Assembly (NCBI RefSeq): GCF_000150955.2
Contig: NC_011683.1
Location: 248,001 to 312,000 of the forward strand
DNA: 64,000 nt
Direction of reading: 5' to 3'
Source: Phaeodactylum tricornutum CCAP 1055/1
Lineage: Eukaryota > Bacillariophyta > Bacillariophyceae > Surirellales > Neidiaceae
In this document: in pieces, positions 20,712 to 31,564 of the stretch
How positions within the stretch are numbered: the stretch's first letter is position 1
How the letters are laid out: each line of letters starts with the position of its first letter
Translations under genes and position numbers: made by a program
The notes under the pieces: model-generated
The model's database searches: none
What the model saw: only the letters and a program-made list of their open reading frames with translations
What the model was told of the DNA's origin: nothing

Positions 20712-21802
20712 TTATGCCAGACGATGTTCAGAGCACGATTTCGGCTTCTTCTTCTTTGTCTTTGACTCCAGAGCCATCGACAGCGTCTTCGAACAGAACC
20801 AATTTGCACGTTCCTTCTGGACCTATGTTACCGCCCGCGTACAACGCCGGACTCTATACTTCCGGTGTCAATGCTAGATCTACTTCGTTTCAGCCAGGTT
20901 TTAATGCGTCAAACGGGCCACTTTTCACTGGCCACAGTCCGAGTATGATTCTACCGGCGGAGCAATTGTTTCGTGTGCAATCGGGTCAGTACGCAGAATT
21001 TCAGCAATCGACAAGGGATATAGGTGGCGCATCTTTATTTCCAGATCAGAATATAGGCTTTGCTGCTCCTGCTAACGTTCAGCCTCCCAACTACCTTCAG
21101 AGTCAATCTTCCTCTCCCTTTGAGTCAAATCCACTGGGATCGTACGGAAACATTCCCTCCAATCAGCAGCAAGCAGGGCTGTTTCCTCTTTCACAACCCG
21201 TATTTTCTTCCCGGAATGAACGAATTATAGGCCAGTCAACAGCTGTCGATGCGCTAAGGTCGAACTCATTGGATCCGAAAGAAAGCGCGAGTATGTGGGA
21301 ACAACTGGGGGGCGCAGCGGTTTCTCAACCGGCTGTTGCTAGCGGAGGCAGTGCCGGGTTCCACTTGGATGCCGCCGTCGAATTTCTGCAGAACAGCAAT
21401 TTGGGGCCACACTATTCGCCAATTTCCAGTGATGCCGATCAAAACATTGGGCAGTCGACTGGTGGATCTGTGAACCCTCAAAGATTTGGACCGTCGGCTA
21501 GGGGAAAGCGTACCCCAGCACACGGGAAGGCTGAGTCTCAGATGGTCGACAGCTTTTTCGGACCGAACAAGCAAGACATCAGGGACAACAGGGTTTTGAA
21601 TGGCTTGTCAGGTCTCTCCGTTGCAGACAAAGATGTATCTACTGGTCTTTGGGGTGTCCCTATACAAGCACTGCCATCACTTGGCGAGGTGGAAGGAGCG
21701 ACTATAAACAAATCCTCTGCTTTGTATGCAGCAATTCAACCGAATCTTGCGAATAAAAAAGAACAACGCCCCGAGCATTCACGCTTTAATTGGGGGCCAT
21801 GA
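20633..21802 (+). CDS. Probable C-terminal continuation of the KH protein (shifted frame)
   Basis: This frame is open from just after a stop at 20630-20632 to 21802 and has no convincing ATG near its 5' end; the first one is at about 20714. It overlaps the end of the KH frame by some 80 bp in another phase. The sequence is disordered and rich in Ser, Pro, Asn, Gln and Gly (QSQSSSPFESNPLG, PSNQQQAGLFPLSQP) and ends in FNWGP. That composition is typical of RNA-granule protein tails. A tail of 375-390 residues on the KH protein is the simplest reading. An AG acceptor at 20638-20639 (gaattgcag) gives the right phase, but I found no matching GT donor that keeps KH2 whole. A GC donor, a frame change or an assembly error remains open. 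A separate gene starting at 20714 is the alternative. Confidence 0.55.
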   Translation: MADETLLPPNVSPVADRNRNSPPSSLIMPDDVQSTISASSSLSLTPEPSTASSNRTNLHVPSGPMLPPAYNAGLYTSGVNARSTSFQPGFNASNGPLFTGHSPSMILPAEQLFRVQSGQYAEFQQSTRDIGGASLFPDQNIGFAAPANVQPPNYLQSQSSSPFESNPLGSYGNIPSNQQQAGLFPLSQPVFSSRNERIIGQSTAVDALRSNSLDPKESASMWEQLGGAAVSQPAVASGGSAGFHLDAAVEFLQNSNLGPHYSPISSDADQNIGQSTGGSVNPQRFGPSARGKRTPAHGKAESQMVDSFFGPNKQDIRDNRVLNGLSGLSVADKDVSTGLWGVPIQALPSLGEVEGATINKSSALYAAIQPNLANKKEQRPEHSRFNWGP

Positions 21803-22108
21803 AGAATTGCAAAATGTTTTGCTTGATTTTACTTTCTTGCTGTTTCTCTACCCTTTAGACGTACTGCCATTGTTTTGGTGCGGGTTGGATTGCAAGTGGA
21901 ATATTATAGACTTCTGGATTGGCAAGTAAGCGAGGCAAAAATACACACGAATAGCATGGAGAAAGCTGGCTAAAACAGGGAGAGATGCGGGTCGACATAC
22001 TGCTTCCGTGTCGATCTAGACTTGGTTTCTACATACTGCTTCTTTGTACAAACCTTGATCATCTCTCACCAATAATTAGCTCCTGCTTACTAGCTCAAAG
22101 TTTGTCTT
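21803..22108. other. Short intergenic region between convergent genes
   Basis: About 300 bp between the stop of the KH-linked frame and the dymeclin stop. It is AT-rich and has nothing further that I can support. Confidence 0.5.
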
Positions 22109-25086
22109 TTACACCACATCAGACACATCTTGGGAGTATTCCTGCACTGTCGTAGATGGCTCGTCCGTGGCGACATGAACTTCGGAGAGCATCACTTCTT
22201 CCAAAAGTGGGAAGACTTGAATTCCGTTCTTGTTCCATTCTAATGATCCTGATGTGATAACAGAAACAACTACTTCCCACACGTACGGAACGAAAAAGAT
22301 TTCAGGATCCGCTTCCTCTTCGTACGTAAAGGTGAAGTCTTCGTTTTCGCTTCTTTTTCGACGTTCGGTCACAACGGCTTTGATGCGGTCGATGTTCTCC
22401 CCTAGCACTTTCAAAGCCTTAGTTGCCGTCCGGGCGTCACCATTTTCTTCAATAATTGCCGCTGCTGCTTCTACCACCTTTCGTACTCGTCCAACCTCGC
22501 CCTTGCGAAACGGACAGTCTGTAGAACGATAGAAGTAAAGAATCTGTGAGATTTGAAAATAACATTGATAACAATTTGGTCCCTCATCATAAGAAGTGCC
22601 TTACCGGGGATTGACACTAGACGTTTGAAATCCGCTTGGTGATATACTAGCGCGTATACCAAATGCAAATTATCTTCCATATTTTTCGGACTCAAGGCAT
22701 TTTTGATGACATGTAGTAGTGTCCGTGACACTTCGCCGTGCATAGCTAATGGAGTCGAAAGATCTTCCTCGTCCTCCACGACGTTGGGAAACTGCTTTTT
22801 GAGGGACGTGTAGCGTTTCATTGACGACAGTGTGACGGCAGCCAAGCGCAGGGCGGCGTACTCATGTAGCTCTACGACTGCTGGCGCCAGGTTCATAAGT
22901 ACGGCACAGCAGTTACTCAACAGAAAGGCATCGTGCAATCGATTCATATTAAACGTCAAGGACCGTAGCAAGGATAACAATAATACAGATCCAAGACTAA
23001 TATCTTTCAAATGCCGTTCCTTGTACCAGACAACACTTGGTACCATGACACGGCGAAAGGCATCTTGCCCAAAAGAAACATCTTGTGAAAACAGGAGCAG
23101 CAGAATAACAATCACATAGAGTTGTGATTGGGATCGAAATGGACAATTCCGAATCGATAGTTTGGCACTGCCGCTTGCAACCGTGGTACGATCTGTCCCG
23201 TGTGAGTCATTGCTTGGTCTTCGACTGGATGCTCGGCCGGTGGCGTAATCTTGGGCGTCGAAATGTCGAGGCGAGCTGGCAAAATACAGCGTCCGGAGTA
23301 GAGGCAATACTAGCGTGTCAAGATCGGAACGAGCAGCCATGGCGTCAGCAAACCCAGGTGATGCTTGCAATACTGTGTAGAGCAATAATCCGCCGGGTTC
23401 CGTGTGCGCCGTTTTGCCGAACGATGCAAATAGGGTTTCAAAATTGACTGTTAACGTTGTGCTGTGTCTATGTCCACTGGGCGCTACGGGTGACGCAAAT
23501 CTATCATCATCAACGAGTGGGGTTGTCGGGTCGCTCAGATGCGTGGTCGAGTCTAAAAAGGAAGGATCGGGCAAATCGGGCAAACCTTGTCCATCCGATT
23601 CCCAACGATTGTCCGCCATAGTTTTCAATTCGGCACGAAATGGATGGTTGTCGCCCAGAACCCGTTCATTGTTGAGTAAGAGTAGCAAAAGAGCGTTCCC
23701 TAGATCTGAAACCGGGGCATCACTCAACCATAGGACATCTTTGGTCCGATTGGATTGCTGAATTCTTTGCAAGGTTTGGCGATGCGATTGGTCGTATCCT
23801 TTCTTTGAGTTCTGATGGTGCCCCCATAGTCCCAGGGCCAAGCTCACGAGTCGAAAGGGCAATAAAATAATCGAGCTCGACAAGATTAGCACGCCCTTGG
23901 TGGCATCGAAAATGATACTGTTGTGCTTCGGAGGTTGTATCGCCAATGCCGTCGACGTGTTGGCGTTCGCCGTGAGACTACCAGCAATGCTCGGTTGCTT
24001 CATAGGAGGGGCAGAGGCCTGAACGATACGGTATGATTCGTACAGGCCATCGTCGGGATTGAGCACGGCTTCCATGGGGGCCTTCCGCGACGTAGCTTGC
24101 ACTACGGAACGCGCGAGATGAGCGTGGTAGTGAGCAATGGAGCGAGCCGGAGCAGAGGGTCGTTCGATATACCAATGCAACAAGGTTGCCATCAATTCCC
24201 GAGGAGTCCAACCAACAGGTGGTCCTGGTGAGGATGATTTGGTTTTCTCGTCCTTGCTGATTAATTGCAACAGGAAGTCCCAAAAGACTTGATTGTGTTG
24301 ACGTTGACTGTGAGTACTCCGTGAACCGATACTGGAGCGCAGCGGTTGGTAGAGTTGCGTTGAGCAGCACACAAGGAGCAATTCTAGGACCAAAACGGTG
24401 GTATCGTAGATCTCCGGTATCGTGCGGGTGGCTTCATTCGAAATCGGATCGGACACTAAAAACTGCAACAACGTGTCGAACAAATCGTGCGCTGTATCCC
24501 GTCGGACCGACGTTTCCCGATTGTGATAGACGAAATAATCGGCTAACGTTCCTACCTCCGTTCCGTCATCCTCGTCCGCTTGTGGTACACTAATGTAAGT
24601 AACAATTGCGTGCACAAGTATCGTGAGTAGCTTGACAGCTCCCGCGGTTGCTCGCGCTTTCCCAATCCAACCAATGCGATTCGAGAAGTCCGTGGCGGCA
24701 TCCCCCGGAATCGTGGTACTGCTGCTCGCATGAATGTTCGCGGAAGGAGCAGTGCTGTCATCGGTGTGAGGATCCAGAGTGAGTTCGCGGAGCATGCGTG
24801 TCACGTGGGTTGTTAATGCCGCCACGTTGGAGGACCGCTGTGCGTGCAGACCGACACTGGAGCAGGCTTGTTCCAGTACACTAGCGGAATTCTCGACGAC
24901 GCCCGTGTCCTGGCGCCTGCGACTGTTTCGAATGTGATAGTGCTGAGGGTGTTCGATGTGGACCCAAACGTTGTACCCGTGCAGAATTTCGTGCCACCGA
25001 TCGTCTTGCCAAGGAATGTGTGCGGGTCCAGTAATTTGAAATAATACGTTGGCCAGACTATCGGACGGTTCCAACCGAAATGCTCT
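22109..25086 (-). CDS. DYM: Dymeclin (Golgi-associated), 5' exon not found
   Basis: The body is in two exons: 25086-22605 and 22518-22109, with an 86-bp intron (gtaagg donor, tctacag acceptor, phase 1). About 960 residues are visible. Dymeclin features are clear: LLNNERVLGDNHPFRAEL, the block ILLLLFSQDVSF...WYKERHLKDISLGS with MNRLHDAFLLSNCCAVL, and LVYALVYHQADFKRL. At the very end, FFVPYVWEVVVSV matches the family's FxPYVW motif. In animals dymeclin (DYM) is a helical-repeat protein peripheral to the Golgi, needed for vesicle traffic. The open frame has no ATG near its 5' end: it opens after an in-frame TAG at 25089-25087, which itself fits a splice acceptor (tttgtag). A short first exon, possibly starting with the family's MG..S myristoylation signal, should lie upstream but was not identified. 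Histidine- and serine-rich inserts lengthen it relative to the human protein (669 aa). Confidence 0.85.
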
Positions 25087-25845
25087 CTACAAATCGTGAA
25101 GAATTCGGGGATTGTTTCGGCGGTTATCGAAACGTAAGGGGTAGTGAGCAGAAGAAGCTGAAGTCAGAAGGAAAGTTCGGCGAACACGTGTTCCTTCATT
25201 GTCAACCAACAATCGAACGTACCTCGGGATCTCCCCACATCGTATTCGGGACGCGAGCGCAGCTTCGCTTGCGTTTCTGCGGTGCCCAAAGAAGAGTGCA
25301 AGAAAGGAAAAGGACGCTTTCTTGTACGTGCACCCACTTTTTCGATTGTTGTAAAGCGGGAACTTTTGCTTTTGTATGGGGACTTTTTTTCTGTTGGGGA
25401 CGTCCGCCATGGTCGCGATTTGAAATACCCGTTAGGTTCCGAAATAGGGTATCACGAGTCCGTCCACCGTCGACTACGACATCATCGCCGTGTCGCTGCC
25501 TTACAATTGTTCGCCCAATTCGTCCGCGACTGCATCTCACTCACCCTTGTCACGAGTAAAGTGGTGAGGCGAACGAAAAAAGTCTCGATGACGACACGGT
25601 ACGAAGCGAAACCATTCCCATAATCATGGCGGATACCTCCCCCCACCCGGAAGAATCGAGTGGATTGCCTACATCGAATGAACAGTGTACACGGCAGAGA
25701 GGTAAAACATTAAAACGCAAGTCTACGGCGAAAAGAGGCGACGTCCCGATGCGATACAATCCAATCCTGAACTAACATATACAGTTAAACGAATAGATCA
25801 GGACCACTCGGGAAACGTCAGAGAACGGTGGGTCCACAGAATTAT
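25087..25845. other. Intergenic region; likely holds the first dymeclin exon
   Basis: About 760 bp between the divergent dymeclin and F-box/MSP genes. Several short frames exist on both strands but none is protein-like. The missing minus-strand first exon of dymeclin is expected here. I could not pick it out with confidence. Confidence 0.4.
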
Positions 25846-28800
25846 ATGCCACAAACAGTGCGGAAAGAATTACTATCGTCATCCATGTCCCGTTCGTGGG
25901 ATCAAGAGTGTCTGATTGGCAACAACCTTGCGTTGCTCAATAGCGACACCGATGACGACATTGCGACACCTTTGTATCTGTACGAAACCATGGAACCGAA
26001 CATTCACCCCCGAACGGACCCACAAGCCAAAGCGAATGCATTGGACAACAAAGACGCAAGCATTGGATTCCTTGGTCACGCTAATTTACCAGACTTGCCC
26101 ACGGACGTGTTAGCCCTCGTTTTATCGCATTTGGAGTTACTCGAGATTGCCGCCGTTAGTTTGGTCTCGCGTGCCACGTATCAAGCTTGTCGCGACAGTG
26201 TCGTATGGAAAGTACTGCTAGAGTTTCGCTGGAACGTGGGTCAAGGCCGTGTATCGCCCGCTCTTTTGGAGGAGGACGAAAACTCTAGTCCTACTACACG
26301 GAGCATGGACTATTACCGAGCTTATCAAAACGCTCATCGAAATCCACATACGTTGTGGATCAGACATAGGAACATTGTGTATCCTGGAGATGGTCTTACA
26401 CCAGGACGGTGTTGTATCGACAGTAGCTCTTGTCAAAAGCACGCTTCGGAGGCTGATCGACCTAGACGACAAGGTAGTAATAATCGCTCCAAAATTCGTC
26501 TTTGCCCACATTGCCGAGCCAGACAAGAAGCGCATGAAAGCCACCACGATGAAAAGATGGATACCATTGAAACGCCAGCGCAAGCCATGGCAGCAGCAAC
26601 ACGACGAATGCATCAAAAGTTTCAGTCGTCAACAATGTGGCCATCTGTCGCGGCAGCGTCAGTACTTGTCGACGCCTCCAAAAGCGAAACTGATGCTCAG
26701 GCTTTGATGAAACAGCAACGCCGAATGCAACAAAAAGCATTTGCACAAGCCGCCACGTTTCATCGAAAGCTCCGAACAACCCAGTTTGAATCTTGCCAGC
26801 TTTCCTTTCTGACGGATTTACTGTTCTTTAACCTTACCGACCCGGCGACTAGTGAAGGACAATGGGAACTGGATCAACTCCTCCGCGAAGCCCTTTCAAC
26901 CACCTCACAAACCACCAATATTCCAAACCAACGGCATCGTCGTCCTCATCACCACTTAACCTCGCCACTACACGAAACATCAAACCATTCGTGGCATGTG
27001 GTACAGTTGACCAATTCCGACTTTTTCCGACCCATAGCATTCCAAGTGTATATAGCCCGACCAGATTGCTTTACCTGTTATCCTTCTGCGGGATACTTGG
27101 AACCGGGGGAATCGGTATCATGTGTGATCGGCGTGCGGCCTCTCGGTAGCGCCTTAGCGTACGCATTTGAAGGTCTAAACGTGGCTAGGGAAGGCTTGGA
27201 ACCGGCTTGGGCAGATTTGTATACCGCACAGGCACACTTACCGCTAGCACCACTAAGCTTCAGATATCAATTTGTCGCAACCGTGCCACAACGCTGGGTC
27301 TCACCGGCGCATGATGGTGATATCGATAATGATCTAGCCGCGTATCGCCGACAAGCAAACTCCCTGTACCCTTCTGATCCTTATGCTACTCCAACTGAAC
27401 GGACACTGGATCATCATGGTTGTAAATCTTGGGAAGCCCACAAAGTACGGACTGTGGCACTTTCGGCACACGTGCATGCTCACTATAGCTTTCAAGATTT
27501 TTTGTATGCAACGGGCTTTCGCTCATCTAGATTTGTGAGCATTACAAGGACTAACTTCGTTGCTCCTCAATTGCAAGAAAGATTTCCTGAGATCTTCAAT
27601 CGATTGGCAAACAGTGACGGTTCACAAAGACGATCTTGGAAGGCCACTTCTTCTGATCTTCTTGATACGTTTTCCACTTTAGTGAGCAAGAATACTGAGC
27701 GTCCCTGTTCTTTGTGTAATCGTCCTTGGGGGTTACGGGCTGAGGAGTTGTACCACGCCTTGGTGCTCTCAAAGCTGACGAGCTCATCGTATCAGTTTCG
27801 ACGAGACATGCAGCTGAAGAATCTACAGCGGTGTTTGCGTGTGTTAGCAACGAATACCGCCAAGAATTGTCTTAATGTACGACTTTCTAAGCTGTTCGTT
27901 TCCCTATTTACTATTTTGCAAGCGTACAAAGCTTCGCCGTGGTTAAGTTTGAAACACAAGAAAGTTTTGATCATATGGGAGATAACTTTGGACATCTTTT
28001 GCCGGCAAATACCTGTGGGTGGTGCAAATTGGGTGCCGTGGCGATTTGCGGGTATTTATCGGCATGCGTTGTGCACGGAGTCGGTACATAGCGGACCCAA
28101 TCTCCTTGACGGCGCAAATAATTTCGAGAAGTCCGAAATAAAGGAAGAGCCCGACTATCTGGATGCGTTTCGCCATCTGGCACACTCTCCGGGAAGATAT
28201 TGCCTTGGGCCACAAGAAGACCCGAACCATCTCGACGAAGCCATCGTCATCAACTCATCAAAATATGGCCGGCGTCAAAAGGGAATGATAACAGACATGT
28301 TCATGGACGATCCCGTGTCTACATTCCAAGCGGGAATATGTATGATCAATGATCCGCGGTCATTACTTGTTCATGGAATTTTTGACCGAATTCCATATCC
28401 CGGCTCTATCGTACGAAGGCCGCATTGGATGCCTCTGGAATTGTATATCGAGAGGATAGAGTATGACGATCACGCCACTAACCTGAATGTATCAGCCGGA
28501 GCGCACTTACTTTCATCCAAAGAAAGGACTGCCTACTTTCGCTTACAAAATGGGATGGACATCAACAGCATGGTCGGAGTCGACCCATCGTTAAGACAGA
28601 TAGCAGCAGTTTCAATTCTATCACACCTTTCAATGCAAAACTATTTGCACAATATTCCACCTCCAGGCGTCGGACGGTTTCCGCTGTCGAAGAGGGCGTC
28701 CGTTGGTCAGAGAGCAACTACGGAAGGAGCTGCACTCGACATTGAGCCCTTACTCTTTCATGCAAACCAACAACATTTGGAAGGCTCCTCCACGACAGTG

Positions 28801-30168
28801 AACACTACAACGGGGCAACAACAAGCTCTGCCCCATGCGACTTTTGCAGTGCCGCGCCGCAATCTCCCGCGTCCACCGAATCCTAGGGGACCTCGTCTGG
28901 TCCAGTTACTTTGGATTTTGGCTGCACAAATGGGCCTGGCAGTCGTTGACACATCCGGAGATTCTTCGGTCTACGTCGACCGGAAAATACTCATTGCGAC
29001 TCAGTGGATTAGTATTTCACTTATGATTGTTCCCCTGTTCTTGACGCTCTTTTCCCGATTTTTACAGCTTATTCCGACGCAACCCGTGGACTACAACCTA
29101 GAGAGTTTACCGTTCCACGTCACGAACAAAATGCGGTTCTTGACAGAATACGAATGCGGACAGCTAGCTTTCGGCTTGATACTGGCGTGGCTCGTACTCG
29201 GCCGATGGGTTGAGCGATATACAAGTCGCGACTTTTTGCGCATGATCATGAGCCCAGGGTCGATCACTTCTCCGCAGCTCCATCGACACCGCTGGAAAGT
29301 CTTTTCGGACTGGTTGGGGCTGACGCTTTCCAAGTGGTGGGATGCGATCTGTCCAGTCTTTTTACAAAGCCGGGCCTTTTCTCCTGAATGGAATCGCCGC
29401 TCTCGTAGTGGCATGTTGCAGCACCTCTCCTATTGGCGTAGTCGCAATTTGGCAGAACAAAGATCCTATGCCCATGCCAGTCAAAGGGCGGCTCTATTTG
29501 GTCTCCAACAAAGTGGATTGGAAGATTTTGGCAAGGTGTCGCCAAGCGGCAAGATCGCTTGGGGCATTGGAGTCACTTTGGTGAGTTTCGCCTCGAGTTC
29601 GCCGCACTTTTGGTTGAACTTGGTCACCATCTTTTCGTGTAGTCTAAGTTTGGGCATGACAGTGTCCCTGTACGCCATGGAACACGGCCGGGTGGCCGTG
29701 ACGGTCGCGTCCGGGACCACATCCGCAACCTCGTCGTTGTCGCAAATACCCGTACTAACCGTGGTCATGTTAGGATTCCTCGTTGGGCAGTTGGTGGGTA
29801 GTTCCGGCGGGACGCTGTTCTTGGCCGAATTCGTCGTGACGGCCGTCAGTCTGTTGCTGGGCGGCGCTGGCACGGTGTCCGCAAGCGCGATGGAAAGTTG
29901 GATTTGTTTTTTGTGTTTGGCGAGTACGGCTTTTGGTGGCTATCTATTGGGTCGCGTTGCCCTCATGGACAACATTCGCAACAAACAGAGCGGATACTCT
30001 TCCATGCTCTTGTCCAAAGCGATACTACTCTTGGTGGTGTTTTGGGTCCTGATTTTGTTCGTCGCGCGTTGGGACGTTCCGGTGAGTTTGGTAATTGTCC
30101 GACCGCGCTTACGGACCGACGACAATGTCGCGGTCTCCCGTGCCCAAATAGCCAAGCATTTGCAATAG
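25846..30168 (+). CDS. Giant F-box + MSP-like + polytopic membrane protein (1440 aa)
   Basis: One continuous frame starts at the ATG at 25846 (the earlier GTG was rejected; a Met at 25885 is also possible). Residues about 82-128 are an F-box (LPDLPTDVLALVLSHLELLE...WKVLL), the Skp1-binding module of SCF ubiquitin ligases. A Cys/His pattern (CPHCRARQEAHESHH) follows near residue 225. Residues about 380-480 resemble a major sperm protein/VAP domain: VVQLTNSDFFRPIAFQVY, then CYPSAGYLEPGESVSCVIGV, the beta-sandwich core that in VAPs binds FFAT motifs at the ER. The middle 500 residues are unassigned. From about residue 1015 onward there are 8-9 hydrophobic helices (for example ISISLMIVPLFLTLF, LAFGLILAWLVLG, LLLVVFWVLILFVARW). 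An ER-embedded adaptor that recruits a ubiquitin ligase is the natural inference. No intron is needed. I know no animal or plant protein with this order. Confidence 0.75.
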   Translation: MPQTVRKELLSSSMSRSWDQECLIGNNLALLNSDTDDDIATPLYLYETMEPNIHPRTDPQAKANALDNKDASIGFLGHANLPDLPTDVLALVLSHLELLEIAAVSLVSRATYQACRDSVVWKVLLEFRWNVGQGRVSPALLEEDENSSPTTRSMDYYRAYQNAHRNPHTLWIRHRNIVYPGDGLTPGRCCIDSSSCQKHASEADRPRRQGSNNRSKIRLCPHCRARQEAHESHHDEKMDTIETPAQAMAAATRRMHQKFQSSTMWPSVAAASVLVDASKSETDAQALMKQQRRMQQKAFAQAATFHRKLRTTQFESCQLSFLTDLLFFNLTDPATSEGQWELDQLLREALSTTSQTTNIPNQRHRRPHHHLTSPLHETSNHSWHVVQLTNSDFFRPIAFQVYIARPDCFTCYPSAGYLEPGESVSCVIGVRPLGSALAYAFEGLNVAREGLEPAWADLYTAQAHLPLAPLSFRYQFVATVPQRWVSPAHDGDIDNDLAAYRRQANSLYPSDPYATPTERTLDHHGCKSWEAHKVRTVALSAHVHAHYSFQDFLYATGFRSSRFVSITRTNFVAPQLQERFPEIFNRLANSDGSQRRSWKATSSDLLDTFSTLVSKNTERPCSLCNRPWGLRAEELYHALVLSKLTSSSYQFRRDMQLKNLQRCLRVLATNTAKNCLNVRLSKLFVSLFTILQAYKASPWLSLKHKKVLIIWEITLDIFCRQIPVGGANWVPWRFAGIYRHALCTESVHSGPNLLDGANNFEKSEIKEEPDYLDAFRHLAHSPGRYCLGPQEDPNHLDEAIVINSSKYGRRQKGMITDMFMDDPVSTFQAGICMINDPRSLLVHGIFDRIPYPGSIVRRPHWMPLELYIERIEYDDHATNLNVSAGAHLLSSKERTAYFRLQNGMDINSMVGVDPSLRQIAAVSILSHLSMQNYLHNIPPPGVGRFPLSKRASVGQRATTEGAALDIEPLLFHANQQHLEGSSTTVNTTTGQQQALPHATFAVPRRNLPRPPNPRGPRLVQLLWILAAQMGLAVVDTSGDSSVYVDRKILIATQWISISLMIVPLFLTLFSRFLQLIPTQPVDYNLESLPFHVTNKMRFLTEYECGQLAFGLILAWLVLGRWVERYTSRDFLRMIMSPGSITSPQLHRHRWKVFSDWLGLTLSKWWDAICPVFLQSRAFSPEWNRRSRSGMLQHLSYWRSRNLAEQRSYAHASQRAALFGLQQSGLEDFGKVSPSGKIAWGIGVTLVSFASSSPHFWLNLVTIFSCSLSLGMTVSLYAMEHGRVAVTVASGTTSATSSLSQIPVLTVVMLGFLVGQLVGSSGGTLFLAEFVVTAVSLLLGGAGTVSASAMESWICFLCLASTAFGGYLLGRVALMDNIRNKQSGYSSMLLSKAILLLVVFWVLILFVARWDVPVSLVIVRPRLRTDDNVAVSRAQIAKHLQ

Positions 30169-30359
30169 CAGCACCATTTTTGGTGTGCTTGACCTATTGA
30201 TTGATAGTGACGCGCCCGATAGGTGTGAATAAATAAGGTTCTACATTGGTATTGGTGGTGTAATTTAGAACCAAGAAACATTTATCCAGGGCCGGGCTCC
30301 ATGGAGAGTTTCCCGGTGCACACCGAAGGATAGCCGTCCCTTATGTATTCTCGTTACGG

Positions 30360-31564
30360 CTAGAGAAAGTAATCCGGTGGCGGGTTTTTAATGGGCACAC
30401 CCCGGGCTTCTTGTGGTGCCGCGTCGAAAATCTTGAAGGACCGTTCGAGGTTTTCGTCGAGTTCCAGTATGGCGGCGACGTTACCGCAGCGGTAGCAGTA
30501 ATTGGGGGCGCTCCATACGGTAACCAAGGCATCATGGAACATGCTGCGGTGTCCTTCCATGACGAGCTGGTGGGCGCGGGCGATGAGACTGAGGTCGTTG
30601 CGTTCGTTAAAGACGGCGACAATGTCACCGCCAAAAAGGTAGCCGGCACCGCGAGGCGACAATCCCCAGCCCTCGAGTTCTTCCGGGTCACTCCACATGA
30701 GATCGCACATGGCTCCATCGTGCGGGACTTCCTGTTTCCGATCAATGACCCGAATCTGATCCAACGTTGATATGGAGGGACTCAAGCCGCCGTGCACGGT
30801 AAACACCTTGTCTTCGATAATGGCCGATAGTGAGAGATAGTCGAAAATTTCGGTGCAGTATCGCCAGACGTTGACCGATCCGTATTTGCGCAAGCATTCG
30901 TCGTAGAAACCGTATACTTGTGTAATTTGTCGTGATTCGTGGTTGCCCCGAATGAGGGTAATCCGATCGGGGTATCGTACCTTGAGGGCGAGGAGCAGTA
31001 GGAATGTTTCGACCGAGTAGTACCCCCGATCGACAAAGTCGCCGAGGAAGAGATAATTTTTGTCTGGACATTCACCGCCGACTTTGAAGAGTTCGACGAG
31101 ATCGTAGAATTGACCGTGAATGTCTCCACAAATCTATTTGTGTCGGAAAAACCGAGCAGATGGGGGAATGTGTGTGAGTGTATGTGGTACATGTTTTGGA
31201 GTGTATGTGGTTCATGTATTTTGGTGTAATGGCATGTACGCTTCCGCGTCTCATTACCGTGTACAAAGTATTCCGCCCCGGAGAGGATGGTACGTACCGT
31301 GACGGGTGCGTCGACGCGTTGGACGTTGGATTCGTCCACGAGTATTTCCCGTGCTCGTAGACAGAGTGCCTTGACTTCTCCTTCGCGCAGATATTCGCAG
31401 CGTTTGAGTCGTTCAATTTGTTCGTCCAAACAGGAATTCCCCGACGCCGTAGTCAGGGAACTCGCCGTCATGTTGGTCGTCCAGGACGATGCCAAAGGCG
31501 GCACCGATGCCGGGGCGGAGGGACGCACGGTCGCCGCCGTGGACTCGGCCGGAGTCTTGTTCAT
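30360..31564 (-). CDS. PPP4C: Protein phosphatase 4 catalytic subunit, 2 exons
   Basis: Exon 1 is 31564-31298 and exon 2 is 31133-30360, joined across a 164-bp intron (gtacgt donor, aaatag acceptor, phase 0). The junction reads [18 protein letters not shown]. All PPP-family metal and catalytic motifs are present: GDIHG (residues 92-96), [19 protein letters not shown] and VHGGLSP. The C-terminus is [16 protein letters not shown], closer to PP4 (RGIP..KP..DYFL) than to PP2A (RRTPDYFL) or PP6. The final Leu is the carboxymethylation site in this family. Exon 1 starts MNKTPAEST and adds about 40 Ser/Thr/Ala-rich residues before the usual start ([14 protein letters not shown]); the total is 346 aa against about 307 elsewhere. 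PP4 acts with regulatory subunits in DNA-damage recovery, centrosome and splicing functions. The intron holds a TG-rich repeat. Confidence 0.92.

Noticed and set aside
22832-23761. Plus-strand frames of 95-119 codons inside dymeclin
   Set aside because: Antisense shadows of the dymeclin coding region.
25087-25559. Frames of 107-160 codons on both strands upstream of the F-box/MSP gene
   Set aside because: They overlap each other, have random Arg/Cys-rich composition and no domain; at most they hide the short dymeclin first exon.
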